From a virus, in IMG/VR virus record IMGVR_UViG_3300025671_000044, positions 1 through 64,000 of that record: 64,000 nt of DNA; one strand, 5' to 3'. Each line of letters opens with the position of its first letter. Positions within the stretch are counted from its first letter, which is position 1. The translations under genes and the position numbers were made by a program. This document shows positions 24,164 through 32,425 of the stretch, one piece after another. The notes beneath the pieces are model-generated. The model was given only the letters and a program-made list of their open reading frames with translations, was not told the DNA's origin and made no database searches.

Positions 24164-24987
24164 TGTCAATTACAGTGGTTTCAACATTTCATCAACCAGT
24201 TTATGAATTATACGGAAAAAGATTTTTAGAAAGTTTTAGTCAAAACATTGACAAAGATATAAATCTAATCCTATACGCAGAAGATTGCGATCCTAAAATC
24301 AAAGACTCTCGTATACAAATATTAGATCAAAAACAAAGTTTGCCAAAACTAGTTGCCTTTAAAGAACGTTGGAAAAATGAACCTAAAGCAAACGGAAAAT
24401 GTCCGCCTGAAATAAAAGCACGTAGACCTAAAGACTGGCACAAAGAATTTAAATGGGATGCAATACGTTTTGCAAATAAGGTATATGCTGTTTTTGATGC
24501 TGCTGAACGTTGTAACACAAATTGGATTGTGTGGATGGATGCTGATACTTTTGTGCATAGTCCATTTCCTTACAAAGCATTTAAAAATTTGTTACCAGAC
24601 AGAGCATGGTTAGCTTATATGGGCAGAGGTAAAAAATGGCCAGAGTGCGGGTTTTATGGAATAAACTTGCGTAATGAAATTGGTCTTGAATTTTTACAAG
24701 AATTCGAACACGTATATGAACATGCTGAATATGGTATTTTCCGTATGGAAGAATGGCACGATAGTTATGTGTTTGACGAAGTTTTAAAGAAAATAAAAAG
24801 AAAACACCCAAACGGCATCATCAATAATATCAGTGGTAATCTAGTTAATGGTGAAGGTCATCCTATTATTAACAGTGAACTAGGTGCATATCTTGATCAT
24901 CTTAAGGGCGATAGAAAACAAATTGGTAAAAGCAACAAGCCTAGAGATTTAATAGTAAACCGTCAAGAAAGTTATTGGACAAACTGA
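24163..24987 (+). CDS. GT-A glycosyltransferase-like protein
   Basis: The 274-residue product has ITVVSTFHQPVYELYGKRFL at the start, NLILYAED, and WIVWMDADTFVHS with the DxD metal site (D126-A-D128). A WHDSYVFDEV segment follows for acceptor or catalytic contacts. The ATG at 24163 is chosen because AAGGA lies six bases before it; a TTG at 24157 has no such site. It is the only + strand gene among the glycan genes, convergent with the KpsS-like gene at 24972, which it overlaps by 16 bases. It resembles the 258-residue transferase at 18961. Confidence 0.8.
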   Translation: MSITVVSTFHQPVYELYGKRFLESFSQNIDKDINLILYAEDCDPKIKDSRIQILDQKQSLPKLVAFKERWKNEPKANGKCPPEIKARRPKDWHKEFKWDAIRFANKVYAVFDAAERCNTNWIVWMDADTFVHSPFPYKAFKNLLPDRAWLAYMGRGKKWPECGFYGINLRNEIGLEFLQEFEHVYEHAEYGIFRMEEWHDSYVFDEVLKKIKRKHPNGIINNISGNLVNGEGHPIINSELGAYLDHLKGDRKQIGKSNKPRDLIVNRQESYWTN

Positions 24988-25898
24988 CGCATATGACGCC
25001 AACAACTACCGTCTTCTAATTCCCGTAAACTCCAATGAAACATACTAATCCGTTCTAGCCAACGTTCTCTATCAAATTCTTTAGGTGACTCTAAGTTTTC
25101 AAATCCGTGATGTGCAACTTCTGCGCATTGACTTTTACTTGGATCAGTGATAAACGCTGGATACCCTTTTATAATTGGTCCTACAATACTGCTGCTATTA
25201 TGATTAACTACGGCATAGCATTGCACTAGATCAGCTTCTAATGGAGTGCCTTGTCTGCTGATACTTACATTTGGCATTTTTGCAATTGGAGAGTTATGAG
25301 GGTGTAAATAAACTCCAGCTTTCTTATCACCTGGATGTGCTCTTACAATAATATGTCTTGGACTGTGTTTCCTTATTTCTTTTACAACATTTTGAATCCA
25401 AGACACAACATCATATCCTCCCATGCTCCATCCTTTATTACGCTGACAACACAATACAATATGTCTACCTCTTTTAGGATCTTCTAATCTAATTCCTAAA
25501 TCATTTTGTATTTGTTGCCAACGTTTTGGATCAGGGTTAGTATCGCAATAATTTCCTGTGTTTGGAAATACGCCATCAAAGCTATATCTCAAATAACAAT
25601 GTGGTTGATTTGTTTTTGTATGATATAAAAACAAATTGCTGTCTGCTGTAATGACATGTTTGTTTTGTGTTCTGTCAATTACACTTTGACGTAATTTTAA
25701 ATGTGGTGCATTTTTTCCTACTTCGTGCTGCCAGCCTTGTATAACTCCAACATCACAATCGATTAAATTATTACTTTTGTGTAAGATGCCTATATCACCA
25801 GCTGAATTTACGCCATTTACAAACTTTTCTAAAAGTAAATATTTTTCTTTGTTGTTGTTTATTGTAGGAACAACATTGTAATAACTAACGACTTTCAT
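24972..25898 (-). CDS. KpsC/KpsS-like capsule polysaccharide transferase-like protein
   Basis: The 308-residue product has RHIVLCCQRNKGWSMGG, RHIIVRAHPGDKKAG (the conserved HP motif), and VVNHNSSSIVGPIIKGYPAF near residue 232, the Ser-rich donor-site helix of the family. It resembles the 285-residue protein at 23271 in layout. The likely role is transfer of KDO or a related sugar, with CMP-KDO from KdsB as candidate donor. It overlaps the larger fusion gene upstream by 14 bases. Confidence 0.75.
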   Translation of the reverse strand: MKVVSYYNVVPTINNNKEKYLLLEKFVNGVNSAGDIGILHKSNNLIDCDVGVIQGWQHEVGKNAPHLKLRQSVIDRTQNKHVITADSNLFLYHTKTNQPHCYLRYSFDGVFPNTGNYCDTNPDPKRWQQIQNDLGIRLEDPKRGRHIVLCCQRNKGWSMGGYDVVSWIQNVVKEIRKHSPRHIIVRAHPGDKKAGVYLHPHNSPIAKMPNVSISRQGTPLEADLVQCYAVVNHNSSSIVGPIIKGYPAFITDPSKSQCAEVAHHGFENLESPKEFDRERWLERISMFHWSLRELEDGSCWRHMRQFVQ

Positions 25899-27558
25899 TT
25901 AAAATACGCCATGCTGTTCCGTTACGCATTTCTTGTGCCGTGAATTGGCAATATGCTAAGTGAGCTGCGTAAGCATATATTTGATCAGGATCGTGTATAT
26001 TCAGCTTGTTGAGTTCACTGATTTTTGTGTTACACAATACTGTTGCAGCATTAGGTGCTAAAGCAATAGCTGGTCTGTTTGCAAGTATTGCTTCTGTAGC
26101 AGCTATACTATTGTATGTAATTAAACAGTATGCTTTATCAAGTGCTTTCCAAATTGTGTCTGTTGTAACTCTTACACTACGATCAGGTTTTTTTCTAATA
26201 ACTATTTGTCTATCAGTGTGGGCTCTAATCTGGGCAGTAGTTATTCTAATCCAGTCTTCTAAACTTTCTCCGTAAAACTTCATTACTTTTTCGCTCGGAG
26301 GACATACTAAAATGTATTCGCCTTCTCTGTATTTTGGAACTTTATAACGCCATTTTGATATTCTGTCGTGTGGACGAGAAATGATTTCGCCTTGCTGTTG
26401 TAAAGCATTTTTAGTTATACGATGATATTCTTTTTTTGTTGTAGGTTGATAATATCCTGTATCGATAGCATAATAATCTCTATTGTTTTCAATACAATAT
26501 TTCAGTGCTTTTTGGCCACCCCCGCCTAGTCCTCTAATAATTAATGTATTATCAGTTCCTTTTTCTCTAGTAAATTCACTGATATAACCGCCGGCACCGA
26601 TTATAAAATCGCTAATATAAGGATCATATTCTAATCCTTTCTTTTCGTAATTAAATTCGCCCTGTGTTGGTGCTATGCCTGCAACTTTGATTCCCATTTT
26701 ATTTTCCTCAAATGTTTTAATTTCTTCCTTAGATTTAAAATAGTTTTCACTAGGATCAATCCAACTGTTTACTTTTGCTTTAAAGTAATTTATGATATGA
26801 GGAGGATAACTTAAATCATTAACAGTAATTACTTTGTTTATATTAGCTTCTAATTTTTTTTTTGATTCCTCTAGTTCGTATTCTAGATAGTTTGCTTTTC
26901 CTTTATACCATTCTTTTGCGTATTCACAGTCTTGATATTCTTCAAACCACGGACCGCCTTCGGTGTAGTGCAATGCTTTTGGAGTGCCGTCTTCTGGTTC
27001 CTTATACCAACCAACAAGCCAATTCCATTCGTGACTAATTTCTCCAATTTCTTCGTCCTTTAACCAACTAAATCTATGTAAAAACGCACCAGTTTTACGT
27101 TCGTCATTTACAAAATCTTTTGTCACAACAGCATTTGCTGGATGTTCACAATTAATTAGCATCATGCTTGACCAATTTTTTCTTGGATATTGTGTTTGTT
27201 GCTTTCCGTCCATTTTAACACCTTCCTTAGGTGTATAATCGTGCTGGGCACACATTATAGCATACTTGTCGTCTCTTTGGTCGTATAACTTTTTTATATC
27301 ATCTAAAAACACAAAATCACAATCTATAAAAAGTGCCCAACCTTTAAAATTACACAGTTCTGGTATTAAAAATCTTGTAAAGGTAAATTCTGTAGATGCA
27401 AGTGCGTCTACAGGTCTAGTGTATATGCCGGCTTTCCTCAAATCTTTTTGTTTTAATGGTTGTATGTCTACCGGAATGCTAGACTTTTCAATAATAGTTT
27501 GCTTTGCAACTTGATAAGCAATATCTTCTCTGCTGTCCCAGCCTACAAATACTTTCAT
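25885..27558 (-). CDS. Two-domain glycosyltransferase: GT8-like plus KpsS-like
   Basis: The 557-residue product is a fusion. Residues 1-230 form a GT-A domain with KVFVGWDSRED at the start and ALFIDCDFVFL (D79-C-D81) as metal site, near the GT8 group. A coiled linker (about 225-285) follows. Residues 290-557 form a KpsC/KpsS-like domain with EYILVCPPSEK, IVIRKKPDRS and LITYNSIAATEAILANRP. Two transferase activities in one chain would add two sugars in order. It is bounded by a one-base overlap with the nucleotidyltransferase-cupin gene upstream and 14 bases downstream. Confidence 0.8.
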   Translation of the reverse strand: MKVFVGWDSREDIAYQVAKQTIIEKSSIPVDIQPLKQKDLRKAGIYTRPVDALASTEFTFTRFLIPELCNFKGWALFIDCDFVFLDDIKKLYDQRDDKYAIMCAQHDYTPKEGVKMDGKQQTQYPRKNWSSMMLINCEHPANAVVTKDFVNDERKTGAFLHRFSWLKDEEIGEISHEWNWLVGWYKEPEDGTPKALHYTEGGPWFEEYQDCEYAKEWYKGKANYLEYELEESKKKLEANINKVITVNDLSYPPHIINYFKAKVNSWIDPSENYFKSKEEIKTFEENKMGIKVAGIAPTQGEFNYEKKGLEYDPYISDFIIGAGGYISEFTREKGTDNTLIIRGLGGGGQKALKYCIENNRDYYAIDTGYYQPTTKKEYHRITKNALQQQGEIISRPHDRISKWRYKVPKYREGEYILVCPPSEKVMKFYGESLEDWIRITTAQIRAHTDRQIVIRKKPDRSVRVTTDTIWKALDKAYCLITYNSIAATEAILANRPAIALAPNAATVLCNTKISELNKLNIHDPDQIYAYAAHLAYCQFTAQEMRNGTAWRILNESR

Positions 27559-28322
27559 TAATCTCTTCTTTCTATATCATCTTCAGTCAGCTCTTTGCCT
27601 AGCCAAACTTCAATTACTTTAGCATCTTTGTTATCTATGTTTACTGCTTTATGCCACCAACCTACAGGTATATCAATACTGTCTCCTGGGACTAGCAAGG
27701 TGCTAGTTTTGTTACCTCGTTTGTCTTGTAAAAACATATTAATAACACCGTCTACAACGTGCCAGTGTTCACTGCGTTTAAAGTGTCGTTGATCGCTAAG
27801 AGATTTGCCCTGGTAAAATGTAAGTTCTTTGACTTGCCATTCGCCGTTGCGATCTAATACCTTGTATTCACCCCAAGCACGTTTAGTTATAGGCTTGTCC
27901 CAGTTTTTTAGAATCCAACTACTGCTGTTCTTTTTATCTTCTCCACCTACACCAAAAACAAACTCAACATCAGGATGATTACCGTATACTTTTTGTTCCG
28001 GTATGTCTCCGTTGATTCTATCTCCACCGTTAGCAACAATTATTTTTCCAGTAGTTGTTTGTAGTAAATATCCAATAGCTTTGCTAGTTCCTCCTGTATC
28101 ATCGTCAGAAACTAGCATTACGTTGTCAACCATTTCTAAATTTTCAATAATTTTAGCACGTTCTTCAAAGGGCATAAATGCTTGCCCTTTTTTACGAACC
28201 AACCATGGATCGCTATTCACTCCAACTACGAGAGTGTCTCCTAATTGTTTTGCTGCTTTAAAATATTCAATATGTCCGCTATGAAGTGGATCAAATCCGC
28301 CAGATACAAATACTGTTGTCAT
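27558..28322 (-). CDS. Nucleotidyltransferase-cupin fusion
   Basis: The 254-residue product begins with a cytidylyltransferase-fold domain (1-135): FVSGGFDPLHSGH with the HxGH motif, GVNSDPWLVRKKG and MPFEERAKII, close to heptose-1-phosphate adenylyltransferase (HldE C-domain/GmhD) and glycerol-3-phosphate cytidylyltransferase. Residues about 150-240 are a cupin with the spacing of the mannose-6-phosphate isomerase domain of AlgA/ManC: KRSEHWHVVDG and LVPGDSIDIPVGWWHKA. The chain may isomerise and activate a sugar phosphate. This combination is not one I know as standard. It sits directly upstream of the two-domain transferase. Confidence 0.82.
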   Translation of the reverse strand: MTTVFVSGGFDPLHSGHIEYFKAAKQLGDTLVVGVNSDPWLVRKKGQAFMPFEERAKIIENLEMVDNVMLVSDDDTGGTSKAIGYLLQTTTGKIIVANGGDRINGDIPEQKVYGNHPDVEFVFGVGGEDKKNSSSWILKNWDKPITKRAWGEYKVLDRNGEWQVKELTFYQGKSLSDQRHFKRSEHWHVVDGVINMFLQDKRGNKTSTLLVPGDSIDIPVGWWHKAVNIDNKDAKVIEVWLGKELTEDDIERRD

Positions 28323-28334
28323 AAAGATATTTAA

Positions 28335-28958
28335 TCAACGCCACCCAAAGATATAGTCTTTTCTGACATTGGTAATTTCGTATGCACCATATGATTTTAA
28401 AAACATACCTGCACATTCATTTGTGTCGGCTTGTTGTTCACAAACTATAATTGGTTTGTATTTAAGTATTGTGTTCATTGCACCTTTTAAAACTTCAAGT
28501 TCATGTCGTTCACAATCTATTTTAAGTAATCCAAATTTTGGCAGATTTAAATCGTCTAATCTTTTTATTTGTATACTACCAGTGCCAACTTCACTTACAA
28601 AACTACCACCTGTGTTTTCTGCATCGTATACCATTTCAACTGTGCTGTTTACACTGCCTAATGCAAATCTATTGATATCGACTGGCAATCCGTTTACATT
28701 ACGCTCAAGACAAGTATATACTTGTTCGAGTGGTTCAAATGCAATTACACGATCAAATTTTCTAGTTAAAGGTTTTGCCCATAAGCCTACATTTGCGCCA
28801 ACATCAATTGCTAAACTAAAATCATCAACGTATCTATACGCTACATCTCTTACATCGTCTTGATATTCAGGCGGCCCACCTTTTTTGATACGCTTTGCAA
28901 TCAAGCGTTCGAAATGATTATCTGAATTAGGCATCCAATAGTTATAAACTAATTTCAT
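28335..28958 (-). CDS. FkbM-family methyltransferase
   Basis: The 207-residue product has SLAIDVGANVGLWAKPL (SAM-binding motif I), VIAFEPLEQVYTCLERNV (motif II, acidic ribose contact), and LLKIDCERHELEVLKGA with KIDCEGxE-type motif IV/V, here with R for G. FkbM enzymes O-methylate sugars and related hydroxyls. It lies between the nucleotidyltransferase-cupin gene and another methyltransferase, and overlaps the latter by ATGA, which supports glycan methylation. Confidence 0.85.
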   Translation of the reverse strand: MKLVYNYWMPNSDNHFERLIAKRIKKGGPPEYQDDVRDVAYRYVDDFSLAIDVGANVGLWAKPLTRKFDRVIAFEPLEQVYTCLERNVNGLPVDINRFALGSVNSTVEMVYDAENTGGSFVSEVGTGSIQIKRLDDLNLPKFGLLKIDCERHELEVLKGAMNTILKYKPIIVCEQQADTNECAGMFLKSYGAYEITNVRKDYIFGWR

Positions 28959-29497
28959 TTTTTTAACACTGTAATATACTTTTGAACATAGATTCCAAAT
29001 TTTTCTACAAGTTTTTTCTTTGTAGTTTTTTCATACTGTGTATTCCATTTATACTCAGAAAGTTTATGTTTCCACCATGTAGGTTCTTCAATAATTAAGT
29101 GTGCATTTCTACCATCACTTAATTTCTTCTTAGCTGGATGACAAGCAATTAGATGATATTGATATTTTTGTGCTCTTGCAAAAAGATCTTTTAATGTAGC
29201 TTCTAATAAGTCGGGTTCTATATGCTCTAAAACATCGCTACTATATATTAAATCAACTTGATCTGGCAACTGTATAGGACTTGTTACTGGATCATATGTG
29301 TATAATTTAATATGTGGATATTTTTCTTTTATTGTTAATGATGTTAGACCTTTACCACTACCAAAGTCTAACATACTTTGTATTTCGCCTGAGTCAAGTA
29401 ATTCTACAACAGGTTTTGGTATTTCTTTACCACTTCCAAATGCAGACTTACTATGTAACTTTTCAAGTTCTTTTAAATATTCTTTACTATGTGCCAT
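28955..29497 (-). CDS. Class I SAM-dependent methyltransferase
   Basis: The 180-residue product has MLDFGSGKGLTSLTI (motif I), LYTYDP (motif II) and VDLIYSSDVLEHIEP (motif IV with the conserved LEHI). These are the marks of class I methyltransferases of the UbiE/Methyltransf_11 or Methyltransf_23 kind. The substrate is unknown; position between FkbM and uvsY makes a sugar or small molecule more likely than DNA, since no DPPY/NPPY motif is present. Confidence 0.82.
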   Translation of the reverse strand: MAHSKEYLKELEKLHSKSAFGSGKEIPKPVVELLDSGEIQSMLDFGSGKGLTSLTIKEKYPHIKLYTYDPVTSPIQLPDQVDLIYSSDVLEHIEPDLLEATLKDLFARAQKYQYHLIACHPAKKKLSDGRNAHLIIEEPTWWKHKLSEYKWNTQYEKTTKKKLVEKFGIYVQKYITVLKK

Positions 29498-29952
29498 TAT
29501 AATGTCGCGTCTTCCATTCCTGCTACACGTAATTTTACAACATTAGTTATCTGCCATTGCTTTTGATCGAGAGCTTTTAAAACGCCTAACCATTTGTTAC
29601 GTAATAATGCAAATTCGTTTATAATCTTTTCATAATCAACAACGTCAGCTTCTCCGTCTACGTAGCGTTCTACATCGCGACTGCTTAATGCACGTTGATA
29701 GTTTTCAAGATATTTTTTAAAATAAGAGCTACGCAATCTGCGTAGCTCTATATTTAAATAGTTTAGAATTGCTTCAATTTCTTGAAGTTGATTGAAACGA
29801 TGTTCAACAATACCTGGCATTTCAGCTGCTGCTTTTTCAACATTACCTACTAACTTACATTCTTTTCTTGCTAAATCTAATTCAGTTTCAAAGTGTTGTA
29901 TTGCAGAAGGAATTTTGCCAATGTTTCTTGATACTTCAGAATACCATCCCAT
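29497..29952 (-). CDS. uvsY: UvsY-like recombination mediator
   Basis: The 151-residue, almost fully helical product has a basic middle (LNIELRRLRSSYFKKYLENY) and a C-terminal NEFALLRNKWLGVLKAL helix. In T4, UvsY (137 residues) loads UvsX onto gp32-covered single strands. The match rests on size, helical build and position in the uvsX-uvsY-gp32 cluster as in other marine T4-like phages. It overlaps neighbours by one base. Confidence 0.78.
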   Translation of the reverse strand: MGWYSEVSRNIGKIPSAIQHFETELDLARKECKLVGNVEKAAAEMPGIVEHRFNQLQEIEAILNYLNIELRRLRSSYFKKYLENYQRALSSRDVERYVDGEADVVDYEKIINEFALLRNKWLGVLKALDQKQWQITNVVKLRVAGMEDATL

Positions 29953-30185
29953 TATTCATCCCATTCGTAGTCATCATCGTAGTCAACATCGCTGTCATCT
30001 TCTAAATAGTATTGTATTGCGGCATCTAAAATTTTATCTGTGCCTAAGCATTCTTTTAATGTTAAATCATCAACACCATAGTCTGCTAACATATCAATAA
30101 ATTTTTCTGCTACAATATCGATTTGTTTTTTGTCTAAATAATTTTTAAACAAGTTCCAAACATCAACTATTTGATCTTCATTCAT
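29952..30185 (-). CDS. Small acidic protein between uvsX and uvsY
   Basis: The 77-residue product is helical (DQIVDVWNLFKNYLDKKQ) and ends in a very acidic tail (DDSDVDYDDDYEWDE). Acidic tails often mimic DNA or bind single-strand binding proteins, so a regulatory role in recombination is possible. It overlaps uvsX by 8 bases and uvsY by one base. I know no function for it. Confidence 0.7.
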   Translation of the reverse strand: MNEDQIVDVWNLFKNYLDKKQIDIVAEKFIDMLADYGVDDLTLKECLGTDKILDAAIQYYLEDDSDVDYDDDYEWDE

Positions 30186-31266
30186 TGACTACAGGCTCCT
30201 CGTCATGGTCTACAACTTCTTCGATTGCATTGTCGGTATTTACCATCTGTGCTTCTTTTTGCGGCATATCTGCCATGACCATTTCGAGTAGTTCACCTGT
30301 CCAGTTCTTGCGATATTCTAGTGTTTCTTCTCCGGCGCTATCAATATACTTGTAGCGATTACCTTGTTTTTCTAATAGACCTTTTGCTTCAAACAAATCA
30401 AAAAGTCCACTATATGGATCCATTCCTGTTTCATAAGGAATTTTTACTTGCACACCTTCAAACGGTTTAGCGTAACGTGTTTTCATAACTTTACACCCTG
30501 CACGAATACCGTTGACTGTGCTAGTTTTATTACCATCTGCATCTTCTTTTAATTTTAGCTTCTTCATGGCAACAACAATACTAGAAGCATAGATAAAGCC
30601 TTGACCGCCTGAAATCTTATCATCCGGATCAAACATATCTTGCGATGCATATGTATGGTTAGTTGCAACTAGTCCAACGTTGTGTGAACCAAACATGTTT
30701 ACACAATTACGGACCAATGCAGTAAGTGCCTTGGGCTTTCTACCCATGTCACCTTTCATGTCACCTTTGCTAAACTGATCAACATCAGTAGGTGTCAACA
30801 ACATACCTAAACTATCAATAACAAATAATACTTTAGGACGATCGTCTTCATCCATGCTTTTGTAATCTGCCATAAATGTTGATACTGTTTTAGCAACGTC
30901 ATCGATCATTGACATGTTTAGTTTAAGTAGTTTGCTCTCAGATGTATCTACATCAAGAGCTTGCAACCATGCTTCGTCTAATGCATTTTCGCTGTCAATA
31001 AGAACAACAAAAATACCTTGATCTTGTGCATGTTTTACAATATTTCCAGAACAAAAGTAACTTTTACCTGCGCCACTTTCTCCTGCAAAAACAGACACTT
31101 TACCTAGTGGAATACCTTTTTTAAAGTCTCCACTAATTAAATAGTTAAGTGCATAAGAACCTGTGCTGATCCAATCTGTTGGATCATTAAAGCCTGCACT
31201 CATACCAGTGATACTCTTTGTAAGTTGTGTCCTAAACTTACTAGGATCAAAAGATTTTGTAGCCAT
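30178..31266 (-). CDS. uvsX: UvsX recombinase (RecA-like)
   Basis: The 362-residue product has the RecA fold: SVFAGESGAGKSYF (Walker A GESGAGKS 62-69), VLLIDSENALD-type strand (VVLIDSENALDE), VLFVIDSLGML (Walker B) and LVATNHTYASQ (sensor loop), then GGQGFIYASS. UvsX pairs and exchanges homologous strands, starting recombination-dependent replication. Length fits T4 UvsX (391) with a short tail. AGGAGGT lies before the ATG. A 15-bp hairpin separates it from gp32 upstream. Confidence 0.95.
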   Translation of the reverse strand: MATKSFDPSKFRTQLTKSITGMSAGFNDPTDWISTGSYALNYLISGDFKKGIPLGKVSVFAGESGAGKSYFCSGNIVKHAQDQGIFVVLIDSENALDEAWLQALDVDTSESKLLKLNMSMIDDVAKTVSTFMADYKSMDEDDRPKVLFVIDSLGMLLTPTDVDQFSKGDMKGDMGRKPKALTALVRNCVNMFGSHNVGLVATNHTYASQDMFDPDDKISGGQGFIYASSIVVAMKKLKLKEDADGNKTSTVNGIRAGCKVMKTRYAKPFEGVQVKIPYETGMDPYSGLFDLFEAKGLLEKQGNRYKYIDSAGEETLEYRKNWTGELLEMVMADMPQKEAQMVNTDNAIEEVVDHDEEPVVNE

Positions 31267-31290
31267 ACATACCTCCTAAAAAGCGTAAAG

Positions 31291-31326
31291 GCTGTAGACT
31301 TGTTTACTAAAAAACAAGCCTACAGC
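31291..31326 (-). terminator. Long intercistronic hairpin between gp32 and uvsX
   Basis: GCTGTAG... at 31291-31305 pairs with 31312-31326 over 15 base pairs (one G-T wobble) around a six-base loop. Neither side is followed at once by a long T run on the - strand, so it may be an RNA-processing or stability element or an attenuator rather than a full terminator. It would separate high gp32 from lower uvsX expression. Confidence 0.6.
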
Positions 31327-31333
31327 GTTGTTT

Positions 31334-32314
31334 TTACTGATTTTGACGTGCTCTGATCATTGCAAGAATGTCGCTTGCGCCGCCTGCAGATTCAGCAGGT
31401 GCTGCTGCTGGAGCAGGTGCTGCTTCTGCTGCTGCTTCTTCAGTTGACTTAAAAGGAATGTCATCTTCTACTGGAGAAGGTGTTGGTGCTGCTGGTGCTT
31501 GTGCTACTGGGTCACCTGTTCGTGCAGCCATTCCGCTAGGACGGAAATAATTGCTCCAACGATCTGGATCATATACTTCACCGTCTACACTTGCTTCAAA
31601 CATTTCAGTAAGAACTTTAAGCTCAACTTCGCCTGGTTTTTTAGGAAGGAAGTCGTTTAGATTAAACAGACCGTGTGTGTTTACTGCTGCCATCTCTGCA
31701 TCACCTAGTGGACGCTCTCTACGTGCCCAATTACTTGCGCCATAATCTGCATAACCGCCTTTGGTTCCTTTTGACAAACGGAAATCTACACCAGCAGTAT
31801 AATCTGTTGGTAGTTCTTCCATATCAGGATCCATTAGTGCTGCTTTGATTAATTGGAAAATTTGTGGACCAATGATGAATCTACGAATGGGATTCTCTGG
31901 TTGAGAATCTTCTTTTAATGGATCATCTACAACAAAACCTTGGAAGATGTAAGAACGCTTTTTCCAATACTTACGACCCATGTCTTCAAGACTTGGATCT
32001 TTGAACCAACCACGCACCTCTTGTAGGATTGGGCAAGATTCACCATACATTTCCATACATGGAACTTGCACTTGAACTGGGCGTGAACTTGTATCGCCTT
32101 TTACACCCGCAAATGGAAGTTTGATCATCAAACGTTCTTTCCAGAAGAAAGTGTTTGATGCATCGCCATCAGGCAAGAAACGCAACGTTGCAGTGTCGCC
32201 TTCTTTCATATTCCAAAATGGGTAAATTGCGTTGTCGCCGCCGCTTGAACTTGTGCCTGATGCACGGTTCTCTTGTTCTTTTAGTTTTGCTCTAATTTCA
32301 GCTAATGATGCCAT
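31334..32314 (-). CDS. gp32: Single-stranded DNA-binding protein, T4 gp32-like
   Basis: The 326-residue product has a basic N-terminal region (SLAEIRAKLKEQE), the OB core (IYPFWNMKEGDTATLRFLPDG, RSYIFQGFVV) and a long Ala/Pro/Glu tail ending in ASDILAMIRARQNQ. A VPCMEMYGESCPI loop holds two Cys where T4 gp32 has a Cys3His zinc site; a His and third Cys are not apparent, so zinc binding may be lost. It covers single strands in replication and recombination with UvsX and UvsY. A composite promoter lies upstream. Confidence 0.93.
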   Translation of the reverse strand: MASLAEIRAKLKEQENRASGTSSSGGDNAIYPFWNMKEGDTATLRFLPDGDASNTFFWKERLMIKLPFAGVKGDTSSRPVQVQVPCMEMYGESCPILQEVRGWFKDPSLEDMGRKYWKKRSYIFQGFVVDDPLKEDSQPENPIRRFIIGPQIFQLIKAALMDPDMEELPTDYTAGVDFRLSKGTKGGYADYGASNWARRERPLGDAEMAAVNTHGLFNLNDFLPKKPGEVELKVLTEMFEASVDGEVYDPDRWSNYFRPSGMAARTGDPVAQAPAAPTPSPVEDDIPFKSTEEAAAEAAPAPAAAPAESAGGASDILAMIRARQNQ

Positions 32315-32374
32315 AGTTATGCCTCCTTATAATTGCCTATGCATTTGTGCCTAAGTGTGTAGCACATAATAGTT

Positions 32375-32403
32375 ATACTACACAATCTATTTATCATTGT
32401 CAA
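32375..32403 (-). promoter_or_regulatory. Composite sigma70/late promoter of gp32
   Basis: On the - strand TTGACA (32403-32398), 17 bases and TAGTAT (32380-32375) form a sigma70 promoter. The spacer contains GATAAATA (32395-32388), the late element. gp32 is needed early and late, so the overlap makes functional sense. TTGTCAA/TTGACAA also form a small inverted repeat at 32397-32417. Confidence 0.7.
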
Positions 32404-32425
32404 GTGTTTTTTTGACAATAATATC

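Noticed and set aside
28369-28863. 164-residue + strand frame
   Set aside because: Fully antisense to the well-supported FkbM methyltransferase gene.
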